Below the pieces are notes generated by a model. That model saw only the letters and a list, made by a program, of their open reading frames with translations. It had not been told where the DNA came from and ran no database searches. From positions 74,322,426-74,386,425 of the forward strand of contig CM049309.1 of the NCBI GenBank assembly GCA_026874595.1: a DNA stretch of 64,000 nucleotides, in the 5' to 3' direction. Source of the stretch: Sipunculus nudus (taxonomy: Eukaryota > Annelida > Sipuncula > Golfingiida > Sipunculidae). A program made the position numbers and the translations under genes. Shown here piece after piece: positions 13,282 through 26,200 of this stretch (positions are counted from its first letter, which is position 1; each line of letters opens with the position of its first letter).

Positions 13282-15614
13282 ACAGTATTTACCATGTAAC
13301 TGCTAATATGTTTGTCCCTGAGTTTCTTTCCTTCTCTTAAACAAACAGACTAACTGTTGTAACCTACAGAGTAACAGCTTTGACATTTACTGCATTTGTC
13401 TTTTTGTTCACAAGATTTCCAAATTATCATGAAAAACAAAGCCTTTTAAATAAGACACCCAATTTACACAGGCGCAAGATCTATTATACCGGTACTCTAT
13501 AGCTTTATTGGCATCTTTTATTCATTATCTATGCCCATAGTGTTGTGAAGCAAATCATTTATATCATAAAAAGTAACCAAATGTTATATGTAAATGAAAG
13601 ATGATATCATGAATAATATGAGATCTCATATATTATCTGCCAAAATTAACAAGAATTTCCACTCATTTCATAAGCCCCGCTGAAAAATTTTGAGCACATA
13701 GTATGAATGAGTCTGTCCTTGGAGTACTTATCCAACCAAAATGGAACTCCCATGAAACACAAAGTGAAATTCATGAAAATTCACCCTGTGAATATGAAGC
13801 CAACTATGGTATTGCCATTAATACTAAACCCCTATGGGAGTAAAATGTGAAGATGTAACTGAAAGTGAATGATTATCTTTCAAATCAAGAGTAAAGTGTA
13901 ACCTTGGACTAGTTTTATCACCAATAACATAAAAATGACAATGATTAAAATCCTAGCCTGCCAAAACCCCAAAACATTGCATGAAAATTATGCAGAAAAT
14001 TACTAAAACATGGTTAAAAATAAGAAAAACAAATTATTATCACTTCCTTATCTTCATTCAATCACCACTAACTCATTATCAGATGAACAAGATAAGAATA
14101 GAGCCTTTTTCCCAAAATTTATGTAAAGAAACATCAGAACAAAATAGAAATTATTTTCTATCCAGGAATGTGGATGCAAAGTACTGAGTATCTAATCTTA
14201 AGGTTTCAAAGCTGTCTGCTGTGAATGTGTGTGTGTGTGTGTGTGTATGTGTGTGTTTGTGTTCCATGTTCACTTGAGTGAAACTCCTCCTACCCGTTTT
14301 ATATATGTACATACCATTTACCACTGGGACATTTTCAAATCCCCTCCGGTATGAGTAAAACTAATGGTCAATTTAAAACATTTACAACATAGGAAATCTG
14401 TATACACTGCAAAGAACAGTTATAATTTTTAAATGAAAACTAAGGCTTTGTGTTTTAAGTTGCAAGGATATCATTGTCATAATAGAAGAACTGATATGAG
14501 CATTTTACCTGCTTCTGTCCTTATAAAATACCATGCTTATCTTACACAGATGGTTCTCAATAAAATACTAACCCAAATGTGGCTCTGACTGCCATGCAAA
14601 ATTAATCAAACTGCAAGCACCAAAGCAGGTGGAATTTAAAGTCTTCCTGTCAAAGTCTGATCACGACTTTTAGATACTCAAAACAAAGTGTCAGTATGAA
14701 CTGTAGCAAATACCTTGACATACTATACCAAGTCTATCAAACATCTGTCATTCACAATATGAAATTTGATATGCAATCCTAAAAAATTAGAGCAAGACCA
14801 TACAATTTTGCTGGCAGTTGCAAGGGAGGTCTCCCATAATTTAGTTAACCCCCCCCCCCCCCCCCCCCCAGTTTAATTATTTGAATTGGTCTGAATCTGA
14901 TGAAGATTGCATTTTTTAGGAATCCTACAAATATTTTATTTGCTGTGCAATAAAACGATGATTGTGCCATCCAGTAAATGTCCATATGAGTGACCCTTCC
15001 TGAATTTAGACATTTAAATATAGTAAAATGAGAACAGAGCTGTGTTATACAATACAAACATATTAATGAAAACAGGTTTTCAATAATAAAAGAATGCTGG
15101 GTTGGTCCAGTAAAATCCTTTAGGGTCAGGTAAATTTGCTGCCTTGCCAGACAGTACTGTCCAGCGGAAATTTTTTGCATATTTCAAGCCCTGTAATATT
15201 ATGTCCATTAATTATATACTTTGTAAATAGAAAAAGAAAACCTTGCTGTAAATATTTTCTGAATCATACAACATATCGTGGGACTATGTGTTCTCCAAGT
15301 AGAGTCTTTTTCTTCAAAAATCAATCAAAATATAAGTTTTTAATAGAAAAAAATAATTCTGCTTGGAGGTCAGAACCACATTTGGTCCAAGATCATATCA
15401 TACACAAACACTGTCAAATCAAACAGAATTTATTACAATGACTTGACTAATACAGGAAAAAAACACTTGAGTCATGTATCAGTGTGCACCTTAACACTTC
15501 CAGTTTGAGCAGTTGACAGCTTTAATGTTCTAAGCCAAGATGTGCTGCGAGACCATACAGTTGTGGTTAATATTTCACCTGTCCCACCAAGGAGTACCCA
15601 TTGATCTTAAGCGA
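13282..15614. other. Intergenic sequence with (GT)n and a C21 tract
   Basis: Holds a (GT)n microsatellite at about 14226-14262 and a C homopolymer at 14849-14869. The minus-strand frame at 14845-15180 begins in the C run (poly-Gly) and is not supported as a gene. Confidence 0.5.
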
Positions 15615-15780
15615 TACAGCAGAACCTGTGTCAAAAGACCACCCATGGGACTGGACAAAAGTGGTCTTAATTCACAAGTGGTCTTATTAAACAGGTCAGT
15701 TATTACCAATGTGAGTGTTCTTGGTTCACTCAAGGGTGGTCTTAACAGAGAGGTGGTCTTTCAGACAGGTTCCTATGTAT
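15615..15780. mobile_element. Short element with GAACCTGT inverted ends, copy 1
   Basis: Left end TACAGCAGAACCTGTGT and right end ACAGGTTCCTATGTA form inverted ends. Inside both ends are inverted AGACCACC / GGTGGTCTT blocks. The same ends and interior order recur at 28601-28860. It is too short to code and behaves like a MITE. No clear target duplication is seen. Confidence 0.65.
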
Positions 15781-17183
15781 TTATTACAATGTCAGTAAAT
15801 ACTGAAACATTACCTCTCAGTGAATGAATCAGGTGCTCCAGTCATTATTTAGAAGGAAAACCAACACAATACCTGGCAAGGAATTTATGTAAAACAAATC
15901 AATATATGAGAAAACTGGTTTTTTTTTTTTTTCATGATGTGATGCCTTAAGTTAGAGGGTCCATGACACTTCATCTTGTGAGAGATGTTGATTGGATATT
16001 GGTAGTGCTTGATACCATAAATATTATAAAATACATCATCAGCACCCAGTGCCTTCATCAATTCACTGAGAGGCTTAAATCATGTTGTGAAGTATACATA
16101 AAGTTTTTATCAAATATTTTATTCTCTATTGCCAGAGTGCTCACACTCTGTCACATACTGTACAGAAATATGAACATTTTATCATTACCCTAAAACTATC
16201 TAGATCTTCTTATAAACAGGTCTGTCTTGTACATGAAACTCTACAGTAAAACCATAAATTGATGGACCCCCTTGGTGGAACTGAATATAAACATATCTGA
16301 ATGTACAAATGTCTTTTTCTTGGAACACAAGCAACTGGCTTTTGAAACATAATTAGAAATTACAAAAGATGAAAATATACAATCTAAAAGTCCACTCCAT
16401 TTCACACAATCAAATTTCCTAATTCTGAATGGGCTTGAGACAAACAAAATCTATAGATTAGTGGCAAACATTTATAAGAGAGATAAAATTAAACATATTT
16501 ACTCCATGGATGAATTCAGGAACAACTTCGATGTTATTATAGCTTGTGACTTATGCTTAAAATTAATCATTTTCATATGCATTTATAACGAGTCATTCGT
16601 ATAATTTATAATATGTGTGTTACAGCTTCAATTTGAAGTTTTTTTCTTGGGAAAATACCTATTTAAAAAAATACTTAAGTAATGAGCAAGCATGTACTTT
16701 GAGTTATTAAAATACTATTAGCATTCAATTCAGCTAAAAATCTGAAAGCCTAGACTTCCAGTTTTGCCTGGCTTATGTATGTTAATGGTGGAACATTATA
16801 ACAAAATAGTAGAATAATTTGGTGCATTCATAACCACCATGCCATTAATGACAAGAACAACTGGCCATTTTATGACATCATATCTATGAAATTTGATGAA
16901 AATCAGCTCCTATTAATGAAATCCATCCCCTTATTAAAGGTATACTCACCCTAATCACATCATCTGATGCATACACATACACACGCCAGTAGTGAGAACA
17001 TTGGATTCATTAAAATTTAGTTTCATATATAAATGTCTCAAGTGGTCCATCCATCCAATGTAATATCACAGTTTCTTGTGTTAACTGGAATTCTTCTTAA
17101 TTGAAATATTAGCTGCATGACTTTTTCATGCAATTAAAATGGCACAAGTTGGAGATGGCCTTTCCTCCTTGGTGAGCTCTTGG
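15781..17183. other. 3' UTR/downstream flank of MGAT1
   Basis: AT-rich. On the minus strand this follows the MGAT1 stop codon. Several minus-strand AATAAA-like signals occur (for example near 16117), but none can be chosen. No other gene seen. Confidence 0.5.
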
Positions 17184-17297
17184 TTAATTCCAAGTCCTAT
17201 CATATGCTTTCCATGTAGAAGGTGGGGCAAAAAACACTCGGCGGCCATCCCTCACAAACGATATTGTGCCTCTGTAACCTGCACGTGGTACTCCTGA
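17184..17297 (-). CDS. MGAT1: MGAT1 last coding exon
   Basis: Minus-strand acceptor TGTTGCAG precedes 17297. Encodes 37 residues ([10 protein letters not shown] to YDRTWN) and TAA at 17184-17186. The 'GYRGTISF' and 'FFAPPSTW' blocks are the conserved C-terminus of GnT-I. Confidence 0.95.
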   Translation of the reverse strand, partial: SGVPRAGYRGTISFVRDGRRVFFAPPSTWKAYDRTWN

Positions 17298-20200
17298 CTG
17301 CAACACAATTAGATGTGAATTATATTTTTTAATGGAGTTGGAAATTTCTTTCTTTTTATCCTATTTGCCTCATACAGCTGTGAAGTCTTCCATGCAAAAT
17401 AGTCAACTCAGTATTACCCTTTACCTTATGATTTCTTAACTCTTTACATTTACTATACAGGAAATATCTTGCTTAGCTTTTGTTCTGTTTTTACCTAATT
17501 TTCAACAGCTACACAAGGTTAATGGGAAAGTTGCTTTAGGTTAATATGAATTTTTAGAACTAAAATTAAATACATTCATACCAGACATACAAATTAACTA
17601 AGATTTCATTAATCATAAAACAAATGCAGGTGAATAAATTTATCTATTAAATGGGATGATAGTGGTATTTTGATCAAAACTATTTTAAAATGTCTGAAAA
17701 CTGCACTCTTAATCTTGATCATTTGCAGCAAGAACCTTGTTTTCTCTCTCACGAGGGACTGAATGAAGGCACTTGAGTCACAGTTGCCACCTGCTGGTTG
17801 ATCTCATAATTTATTCAATGGAAAAATTCTGGATTATTTTTCACCAGCAATATGGTAAGCGGGAAAATGACATGGCTGAGCCACAGGTGTTTGAACAAAC
17901 AAATAATTCACAGAAGATTTCATTTGTAAACACAAACAATGAGAAACATTCAAGGTGATGCATACAGCACATGACCCAGTTATTTGAAATGTTGGAAGAA
18001 TGAACTGTTGCTGCCTGAGAGATATGAGAACAGAAGCTTTGAAAGTTTGTATGTCTGATAACGCTTGGTGGCGTTATCGTTAGGGCTCTGGACTTGTGGC
18101 CCCAAGGTTGTGGGCCCACCTCCCATTCTGGCCACCTTAAGTGCTACGACTCCTAGCCAAAATCTTAACCACAAGGGTGCGTGCTCTCGATCCAGGATTG
18201 AATGGGTACTCAGGTAATCATGGGTGACAGGCAAGTGCAGAAATAATAACCTTCTAACACCAAATATGCCTGCTTGGGTTGTGTGCTCCTGAGAGGGTCA
18301 AGAAAAGCTACAAGAATGAACAGGCCCGAAAGACCAGAAAGACAAAGTGTGGTCAGATGTCAGTGACATCAGACTATAAACCCCCAGGTTAAGCATCTTA
18401 TTTATAATAACAAAAGAGGAAATCTAACTAAACGTATAAAGCTGTGGATGGGAGAATAACAATCATTTTATATACTAAGGTCAATCAAGCATGACACCAT
18501 GAGGTATTATACTGGATCTATCTTTCTCGAATGGCTTACCTTCAGATCATCCATAATCCCAAACTGCTTGGCAAATGTTTTGAATTCATTTTTGTTGTTA
18601 TACTGTACACGGACTCTCCTGTGCTCCCGCTGTGCGCCGCTAAGGACCTCGCTGACAGACAGCAAAGGTGTATCGTATACCATCTTCACAAACATCACAT
18701 CATAGATATCCTGTACGTAACACAAAATATTCCATAATAATTATTGAATATTTATTACAACCTGAAGTTGGAAATCATGCAATGACTCAGTGACCATGTG
18801 TTAATGAATGGTAAGTTTTCCTTCATTAACATCTGGTTTCTGAGGCTCTGTAGAAATATCATAGATTGGCCATGGACTTATTCTTTATAGACAGCATATG
18901 TACTTGATAACCATGACACCACACAGATCATTGTATTGATATCCTGCATGTGCAATTTGAAATGTATGCACAGTGGTTTCGATTACATAAGCTGATTATT
19001 TATGCAGGTCAAATAGCTACATTTTATGAAACATTCTTTTCTTTTATTATCTGATGCAATTTTCATCTTCAAATATTCATTTTCATAAGAACATCCTTTT
19101 TATAAGCCAATCATCTCAAATTGAGTGGTATAATACCATTTGTTGGCGATGACTGTTATATACAGCTGTAATTTACTTTGGTTTTTTTCACGGGTACGAT
19201 GTGACTATCGTCGCGGGTACGGTGTGTCTTTTCCTTTTTGATTCTGTTATGATTTCTCTGTTATACTCTCCTGTAATGAAGTCAGAATAAACACTGTTGA
19301 ATTTTCTAAGTCGTAGTTGGCTCCGTGTTCCATATGGACCTGGATTAAACTCGCCAAGTTGGGCTTATGAGAGTGGTCCCCAACATTTGGTGCCTGTCAG
19401 ACCCGGGAAATTATCCTGTGTTATCGTCGTGTGGTGAGTTTGAGTGTACGCAGCTATGAGCAACACGGATAATTTGAAGCGACTTAGGAAAGTAAGGGCC
19501 GCAGCCAGAGGCTGGGCTACTCGAGCCGCACGGGCGTTAACAGATGTTTTGGCGGTGACTCCGGTTGATCGCATTGTGTTACAGGACGCTGTTGACGAAT
19601 TAGATAAGCGGTTAGCAGCTGTTGACGAGGCACAGTCAGAACTTGAAATAGAAATAGACCCGGATGAACTTGAGAGCAATATTGAGGAAGCTGAACAATT
19701 CAGGCAGAATATTAGGAAGCCGAGGATACAAGCGGCAAAATGCTTGGCCAGTTTGTTAAAGGACACGGACTCTGAGTCCAGTAAGACGGCAAGTGTTACT
19801 GATGTAAAGCTGCCGCGTTTGGAATTACCTAAATTCACAGGCGTGTTGACTGAATGGCAGCCGTTTTGGGACCGCTTCATTGCGCTAGTGGATGATACAG
19901 ACCTGCCAGTTATTAGTAAGTTCTCATACTTACAGTCGCTCCTAGATGGTGAGGCTAAGACAGTCATAGGTGGGTTATCCACTACAGTAGAGAATTATCC
20001 CGTTGCATGCAAGATATTAGAAGAGAGATACGGCCGTAAAGAACGTATTGTTTTTGCTCACATACAGGGGCTATTGAATGTATCCATACCAAATCAGACC
20101 AAAGGCTCAAATGTCAGTTTGTTATGGAAATTACTAGATGAACTTATGAAACATGTGAGAAGCCTTGAAGCATTAGGAGTACGTGGCGAAGAGTATGGTG

Positions 20201-23200
20201 TTTTCATGACACCGCTGATATTGTCAAGATTGCCCAATGACATTCGCATGGAATGGGCCCGCAATGGAGAGGGCAAAGAGAGAGACTTAGAGTGGTTGCT
20301 CTCTTTTCTTAAGACGGAGATTGACAGGAGAGAACGCTCAGAGGTGTTTAAGGGAATGACACGGAGTGGTGATGACAAAATCAAGGCGGAAGAGAAAAGA
20401 GCTGTACAACCACGTATAGCTACTGCCTCTGCACTCCAAACAGCCACAGGTTCGGCCAAATACAGTTGTGCCTTTTGTGGGAAAGGTCATAGCTCTGAGA
20501 GATGCCGAGAGATCTGGAGACTGTCCATCATTGAGCGTCACCAGAAGCTGCAAAATTTGGGACTCTGTTTCAGGTGTTTAGGTAAAGGGCACTTGGCCAA
20601 GGGTTGTATTGCTAGATGTGCCAAGTGTCGAGGTAGGCACCATGAATTGTTATGCAAAGGTATCACAAATGATAATGTCAAAACACGAGATATTTCTAAG
20701 AATACAGTTGAATGTCAGGTACCAGAGGTAGAACAAACACAGGAAGGTTCTGTTTCACATGTTCGTGTATCGTGTGCTGCACATAGAAGTACAGTACTTC
20801 AAACCACTAATGTTTTGGTACATGGGGCTAAGGGCACTGTAAGGGCCACACTGATGTTCGATACTGGGTCAGATACTACTTATGTATCTAGTTCTCTTGT
20901 GCATAAAGTAGGACCAAGGTGGGTATCTGGGAAATATGTGTCCTATGCAGCTTTTGGGGATAAGAAACCAAGGTCAAATTCATCCCATGACGTGTATGAG
21001 CTTAAGCTGCAGAATAAACAGGGGGCCATGGAAGTTATTCATGCAGTTGAAATTGAGACGATCAGCGCTGCCATGTATCGCCCTCAGATACCACCTGATG
21101 TGCTACAGTCAATGGACAAACTGATGTTGGCAGATCAATTTGAAGGTAAGGAGATGTCTATAGATATCTTGGTTGGCCTTGACTCATACTGGGACTTGGT
21201 CAGGCAGGATATAATTAAACTCTCAGAAGGTCTTGTAGTCCAAGATACTGCTTTTGGATGGGTAGTATCGGGTAAAATTGATCAGGTGAGTCACGCTCAT
21301 AGCCTCTCCGTTTCACCTCAGTTGTTGTGTTTAACGGATATTCAGGACAGCAGTTTAAGGAATTTCTGGGATCTTGAATCAATCGGAATAGATTCTGTAA
21401 AGTCACAGGACTCTGGTCCTGAAGATCCAGTCTTGACCCAATTTAGGGATACTGTCCGTTTTACTCACGGACGTTATGAGGTTGCCCTTCCATGGAAGGT
21501 GCCATTGGGGTCAACAAGACTTCAGAACAATGAAAAGCTTGCTGAAATTCGGCTGAATAATCTATCTAGGAAATTAGCTAAGAATCCTGAGTTACAGAGC
21601 AGCTATGATGAGGTGTTAGTCGAGATGCAGGATCAGGGCATCATTGAAGAGATACCTACAGAGGAAAAGGTAGTTTCAAACCCTGTGTACTATATGCCTC
21701 ATCACCCGGTTATAAGAGAGTCTAGTCTTACCACAAAAGTCAGGCCGGTATTTGATGCATCGTCTACCGGATTTAATGGTGTTTCATTAAATGATTGTTT
21801 GGAGGCAGGTCCATCCCTCATTCCTAGTTTGGTTGAAATTCTCTTGCGCTTTCGACGTTGGAAGGTAGGCTTGACCGCAGACATAACCAAAGCATTCCTG
21901 CAAATCAAGGTACGCAGGGAAGACCAAGATGTTCATCGGTTTCTTTGGAACCACCATGGTGAAGTGAAATCCATGAGGTTCACCAGGGTACCTTTTGGCA
22001 ATAAGAGTAGTCCATTCTTGTTGAATGCCACCGTTAGATACCACCTTGCTAGATATCCGCCTTCTAGAGCCATAGAGGAACTTCAACAGAATCTGTATGT
22101 AGATGATTGGCTTTCTGGCGCGAACACTGATGAGGAAGCTTGTGCATTGTTTCAAGAAGCCAGCCGGGTCCTTTTAGATGCTAGCATGCCCCTGGCAAAA
22201 TGCACATCAAACAACAAAATAGTCAAGGAGATGTTTTTCAAGGAATTTGGTGCAAAGCATCTGGTTTCTGATTCTGTCAAGATTCTCGGATTGAAATGGT
22301 TAACTGCAACTGATGACTTTGCATTTGATGGAGTCACAATTCCACCAGATTTGGTAACTACCAAGCGGGTAGTTCTTAGTTTCTTGGCTAGATTGTATGA
22401 TCCCTTGGGATTTCTCACCCCTTTTATCATGGTGGCAAAGGTCTTGATGCAGGACATATGGCAGTTGGGTCTTAGCTGGGATAAGGAAGTTCCTCCCGCT
22501 ATACATGTGGTGTTTTCCAAGTGGATTCAAGGTTTGGAGCTCATTCGAGCATGGAGAATCCACAGATGTTATACAACCTTACCTTGGTCAGATCAGATGG
22601 GCATAGAACTGCACTGTTTTGGGGATGCTTCGGAAAGGGGATATGGTGCTGCACTTTACATCCGCATTCCCAAGGTGGATGGTACATTCGAGGTCTCTTT
22701 AGTCATATCAAGGGCCAGAGTTTCACCCATAAAGAGAATATCCCTACCAAGACTTGAACTCTTAGGAGCTCTGTTGACCGCACGATTGTTGAGATTTGTT
22801 CTCAATGCACTCCAACTCCAACAGGTCGTTTACAAATGTTGGACAGATTCTTCAGTGGCTTTGGGCTGGGTTAAAGGTAACCCTAGTAGGTGGAAACCTT
22901 TCGTAGCGAACAGGGTCGCTGAAATTCAGGAGCTCACTGACCCTACTTGTTGGGCGCATTGCCCAGGAAAAGACAATCCAGCAGACCTTGTGACCAGAGG
23001 CATTTCTGCAGAAAGCTTGATATCCTCAGATTTGTGGATGAATGGTCCATCTTGGTTAGTCCAGCCAATCACAAGTCACCTTGATGATGATCAGGTGGAA
23101 GATTGTCCCCAAGAGCGATTGCCTTCGCTATCGTTGATTACAGACACTAAATCTCATAATGCGTTTGAGATCAGTAGGTGGGGAAGATTTAGCAAGGCCA

Positions 23201-26200
23201 TCCGGGTTGTTGGATGGGTTTTGAGGTTTGTTCATAATTTAAGACATCCGTCAGATGTTTATCGGGGAGATCTTGGCCATAGCGAGATTTCAGGGGCCAA
23301 GAATCTCTTGTTCAAATACACACAGGAACAAGCTTATATTGCGGAAATTGAGAACCTTAGAAAGAGTAAAGCGGTTCACAAAGGGTCTGGGTTGGCCAGA
23401 CTAAATCCGTTTTTAGCGGAAGACGGGTTGCTACGAGTAAAGGGTAGGTTGCAACAGTCCAAATTGACTTATGAAGAAAGACATCCCATCATTATACCGA
23501 AAGGCCACTTGGCAAAACTAATAATACGGCACCAGCATGAACAGCTGAAGCATGCCGGTGTGGATACAGTTATATCAACCCTCAGGGACAATTACTGGAT
23601 TGTCGGACTGAGGCGCCTAGCAAAGACTGTCAAACGTGAGTGTATCCACTGTCAAAGGATAGACGCTCAAGCAAGCAACCAACCCATAGCTCTCCTCCCT
23701 GATTTAAGGGTTCAGCAGGCTCCACCCTTTACGGTAACTGGCCTCGACTCATGGTCCTCTCTGCTGTTCAGACCTTCCAAAGAAGAAATTATATATTCTG
23801 CTGTTCACTTGTGCCGTAGTGAGGTCTGTGCACCTCGAGTTGACAGATTCTTTGAATCTATCTGACTTTATGTTAGCCCTGAGGCGGTTTTCAGCCAGAA
23901 GGGGATTACCTAGTGTCATATACTCCGACAATGCAAAGACCTTCAAGTGTGCGGAGACTCATATGCTGAAATGTTTCGGGCCAAATAGTCCTAAGTGGAA
24001 ATTCATTATCCCAAGGTCTCCATGGTGGGGAGGATGGTGGGAGCGGTTGGTGCGCTCGGTGAAGAGTGCATTGAAGAAGTCATTGGGCACGCGCTGCCTT
24101 ACATAAGTGGAGCTAGACACTACACTGCAGGAAATAGAAGCCTGTATTAATTCTAGACCCTTAACCTTTGTTGGAGACGAAGTGGAAAGTGTCTCCCCTC
24201 TGTCTCTGTCCCATTTCTTAATAGGTAAGAGAGCAGGGTTCCAGGCCACAATCTCTGAACTAGAAGAGGCAGTGACTCAGCGGGACCTTACTCTCAGGGA
24301 ATCCAACCGTCAAAAGCAGCTCAATTTATTTTGGTCCCTTTGGAGTAAGGATTATATAAGAAATCTCCCACCAACAGTCAACAAGTTTGTCGCCAAAGGC
24401 GATATAAGGAAGGGTTGTATCGTCTTGATTAGGGAAGACAATGTTCCTCGAATGAAATGGCCTTTGGGGTTGGTAACTCCGCGGCAGGGACGGGGTGATC
24501 CGTAGTGCTGAGCTCAAAACAGCTAAAGGACTTTTCACTCGTCCTATTCAAAGGCTGCATGACTTGGAAGTAAACTATCAGAGTGGTGCTTCGGATGCCA
24601 TTAGCCCAGAGAATGTAAACTTGAACACTGGTAATGTTCCGGATATCAGAGACGGTAATAACCAGAAATCTAACAAAACTGGTGAAGTTCAGGTCACGCG
24701 TGCTGGACGCGTTGTTAAACCTGTAAACAGGTTGGATTTGTAAAGTTCATGCTTTAATTCTTGGATATACTTGACTTTTGTTTAACTTGTCATTAGTATT
24801 GGAGTATTTATTAGACCTACAATATTGTAGAGCTGTTTGCATCTACAAGATGTACAACTAACGTATTACTAAAGTATGAATACTTTTTAATTGGTTATAC
24901 TAGAAATTTAAATCCGCTGAATATGATGTTATAATTAATAGTTCATTTTCATGTAATTTTCTGAGTATCAAGATATCAGACATTATCTAATAAGGTATAT
25001 TTCATTGTTAGATCTGCTCTTAGAAGTATATAAGGACTAGGTACTTTGCGAATTATTGTGTACTTAAGTTTAGATTAACTTGAAACAAAGGTGTTGGAGT
25101 ACACTCCAACAGGTGGGAGGAATGTTGGCGATGACTGTTATATACAGCTGTAATTGTATCCGCCAAAACAGAGTTTTGCGGATACTATGTTTTCAGCTGG
25201 TCGCCGCCGCCGCCGCGTAGGTGTCCGGAGAACTCCTCCGTAACCGCTGGGCGGAATTTTCCGAAACCCGGGATTATGTTCGGGTCACATGTGAACTGCT
25301 GCGCCCCGATTTTGTTTTGACCTCTGACCTTTCCTTTGCGCTCTGCGTCCGTTTGTGCGTCTGTTTCCACACATAAACCCACATATCTCGGGAACCGTTT
25401 GACCGATCAGGAAAATTTTTTTGCACAAATGTAGCCCTCGGAGAGCTTTATTACATACACCAAAAATGGTGGCGCCACCTGCAACCATGTTTGCACAGTG
25501 TCCATCTGTTCGTCTGCCTTGGGTTAAAATCACTCATATCTCTGCAGTGACTTGACTAATTCACCTGAAATTGGGCATGCGTAAACATCCTGGATAGCTT
25601 TTCTGATTTTATGACAGGTGGCGCCACCTACATTCACGTTTACGCTGCAGACATCCAAGCTCATATCTCGGGAACCGTTTGACCGATCAGGAAAATTCTT
25701 TTGCACAAATGTAGCCCTTGGACAGCTTTATAACATACACCAAAAATGGTGGCGCCACCTGCAACCATGTTTGCACAGTGTCCATCTGTTCGTCTGCCTT
25801 GGGTTAAAATCACTCATATCTCTGCAGTGACTTGACTAATTCACCTGAAATTGGGCATGCGTATACATCCTGGATAGCTTTTCTGATTTTATGACAGGTG
25901 GCGCCACCTACATTCACGTTTACGCTGCAGACATCAAAAGTCATATCTCAGGAACCGTTTGACCGATCAGGAAAATTCTTTTGCACAAATGTAGCCCTTG
26001 GAGAGCTTTATAACATACACCAAAAATGGTGGCGCTACCTGCAACCATGTTTGCACAGTGTCCATCTGTTTGTCTGCCTTGGGTTAAAATCACTCATATC
26101 TCTGCAGTGACTTGACTAATTCACCTGAAATTTAGCATGCGTATACATCCTGGATAGCTTTTCTGATTTTATGACAGGTGGCGCCACCTACATTCACGTT

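Noticed and set aside
19365-19982. 205-codon minus-strand frame at the start of the BEL element
   Set aside because: Shadow of the gag coding strand; low-complexity Ser-rich product and no independent signal.
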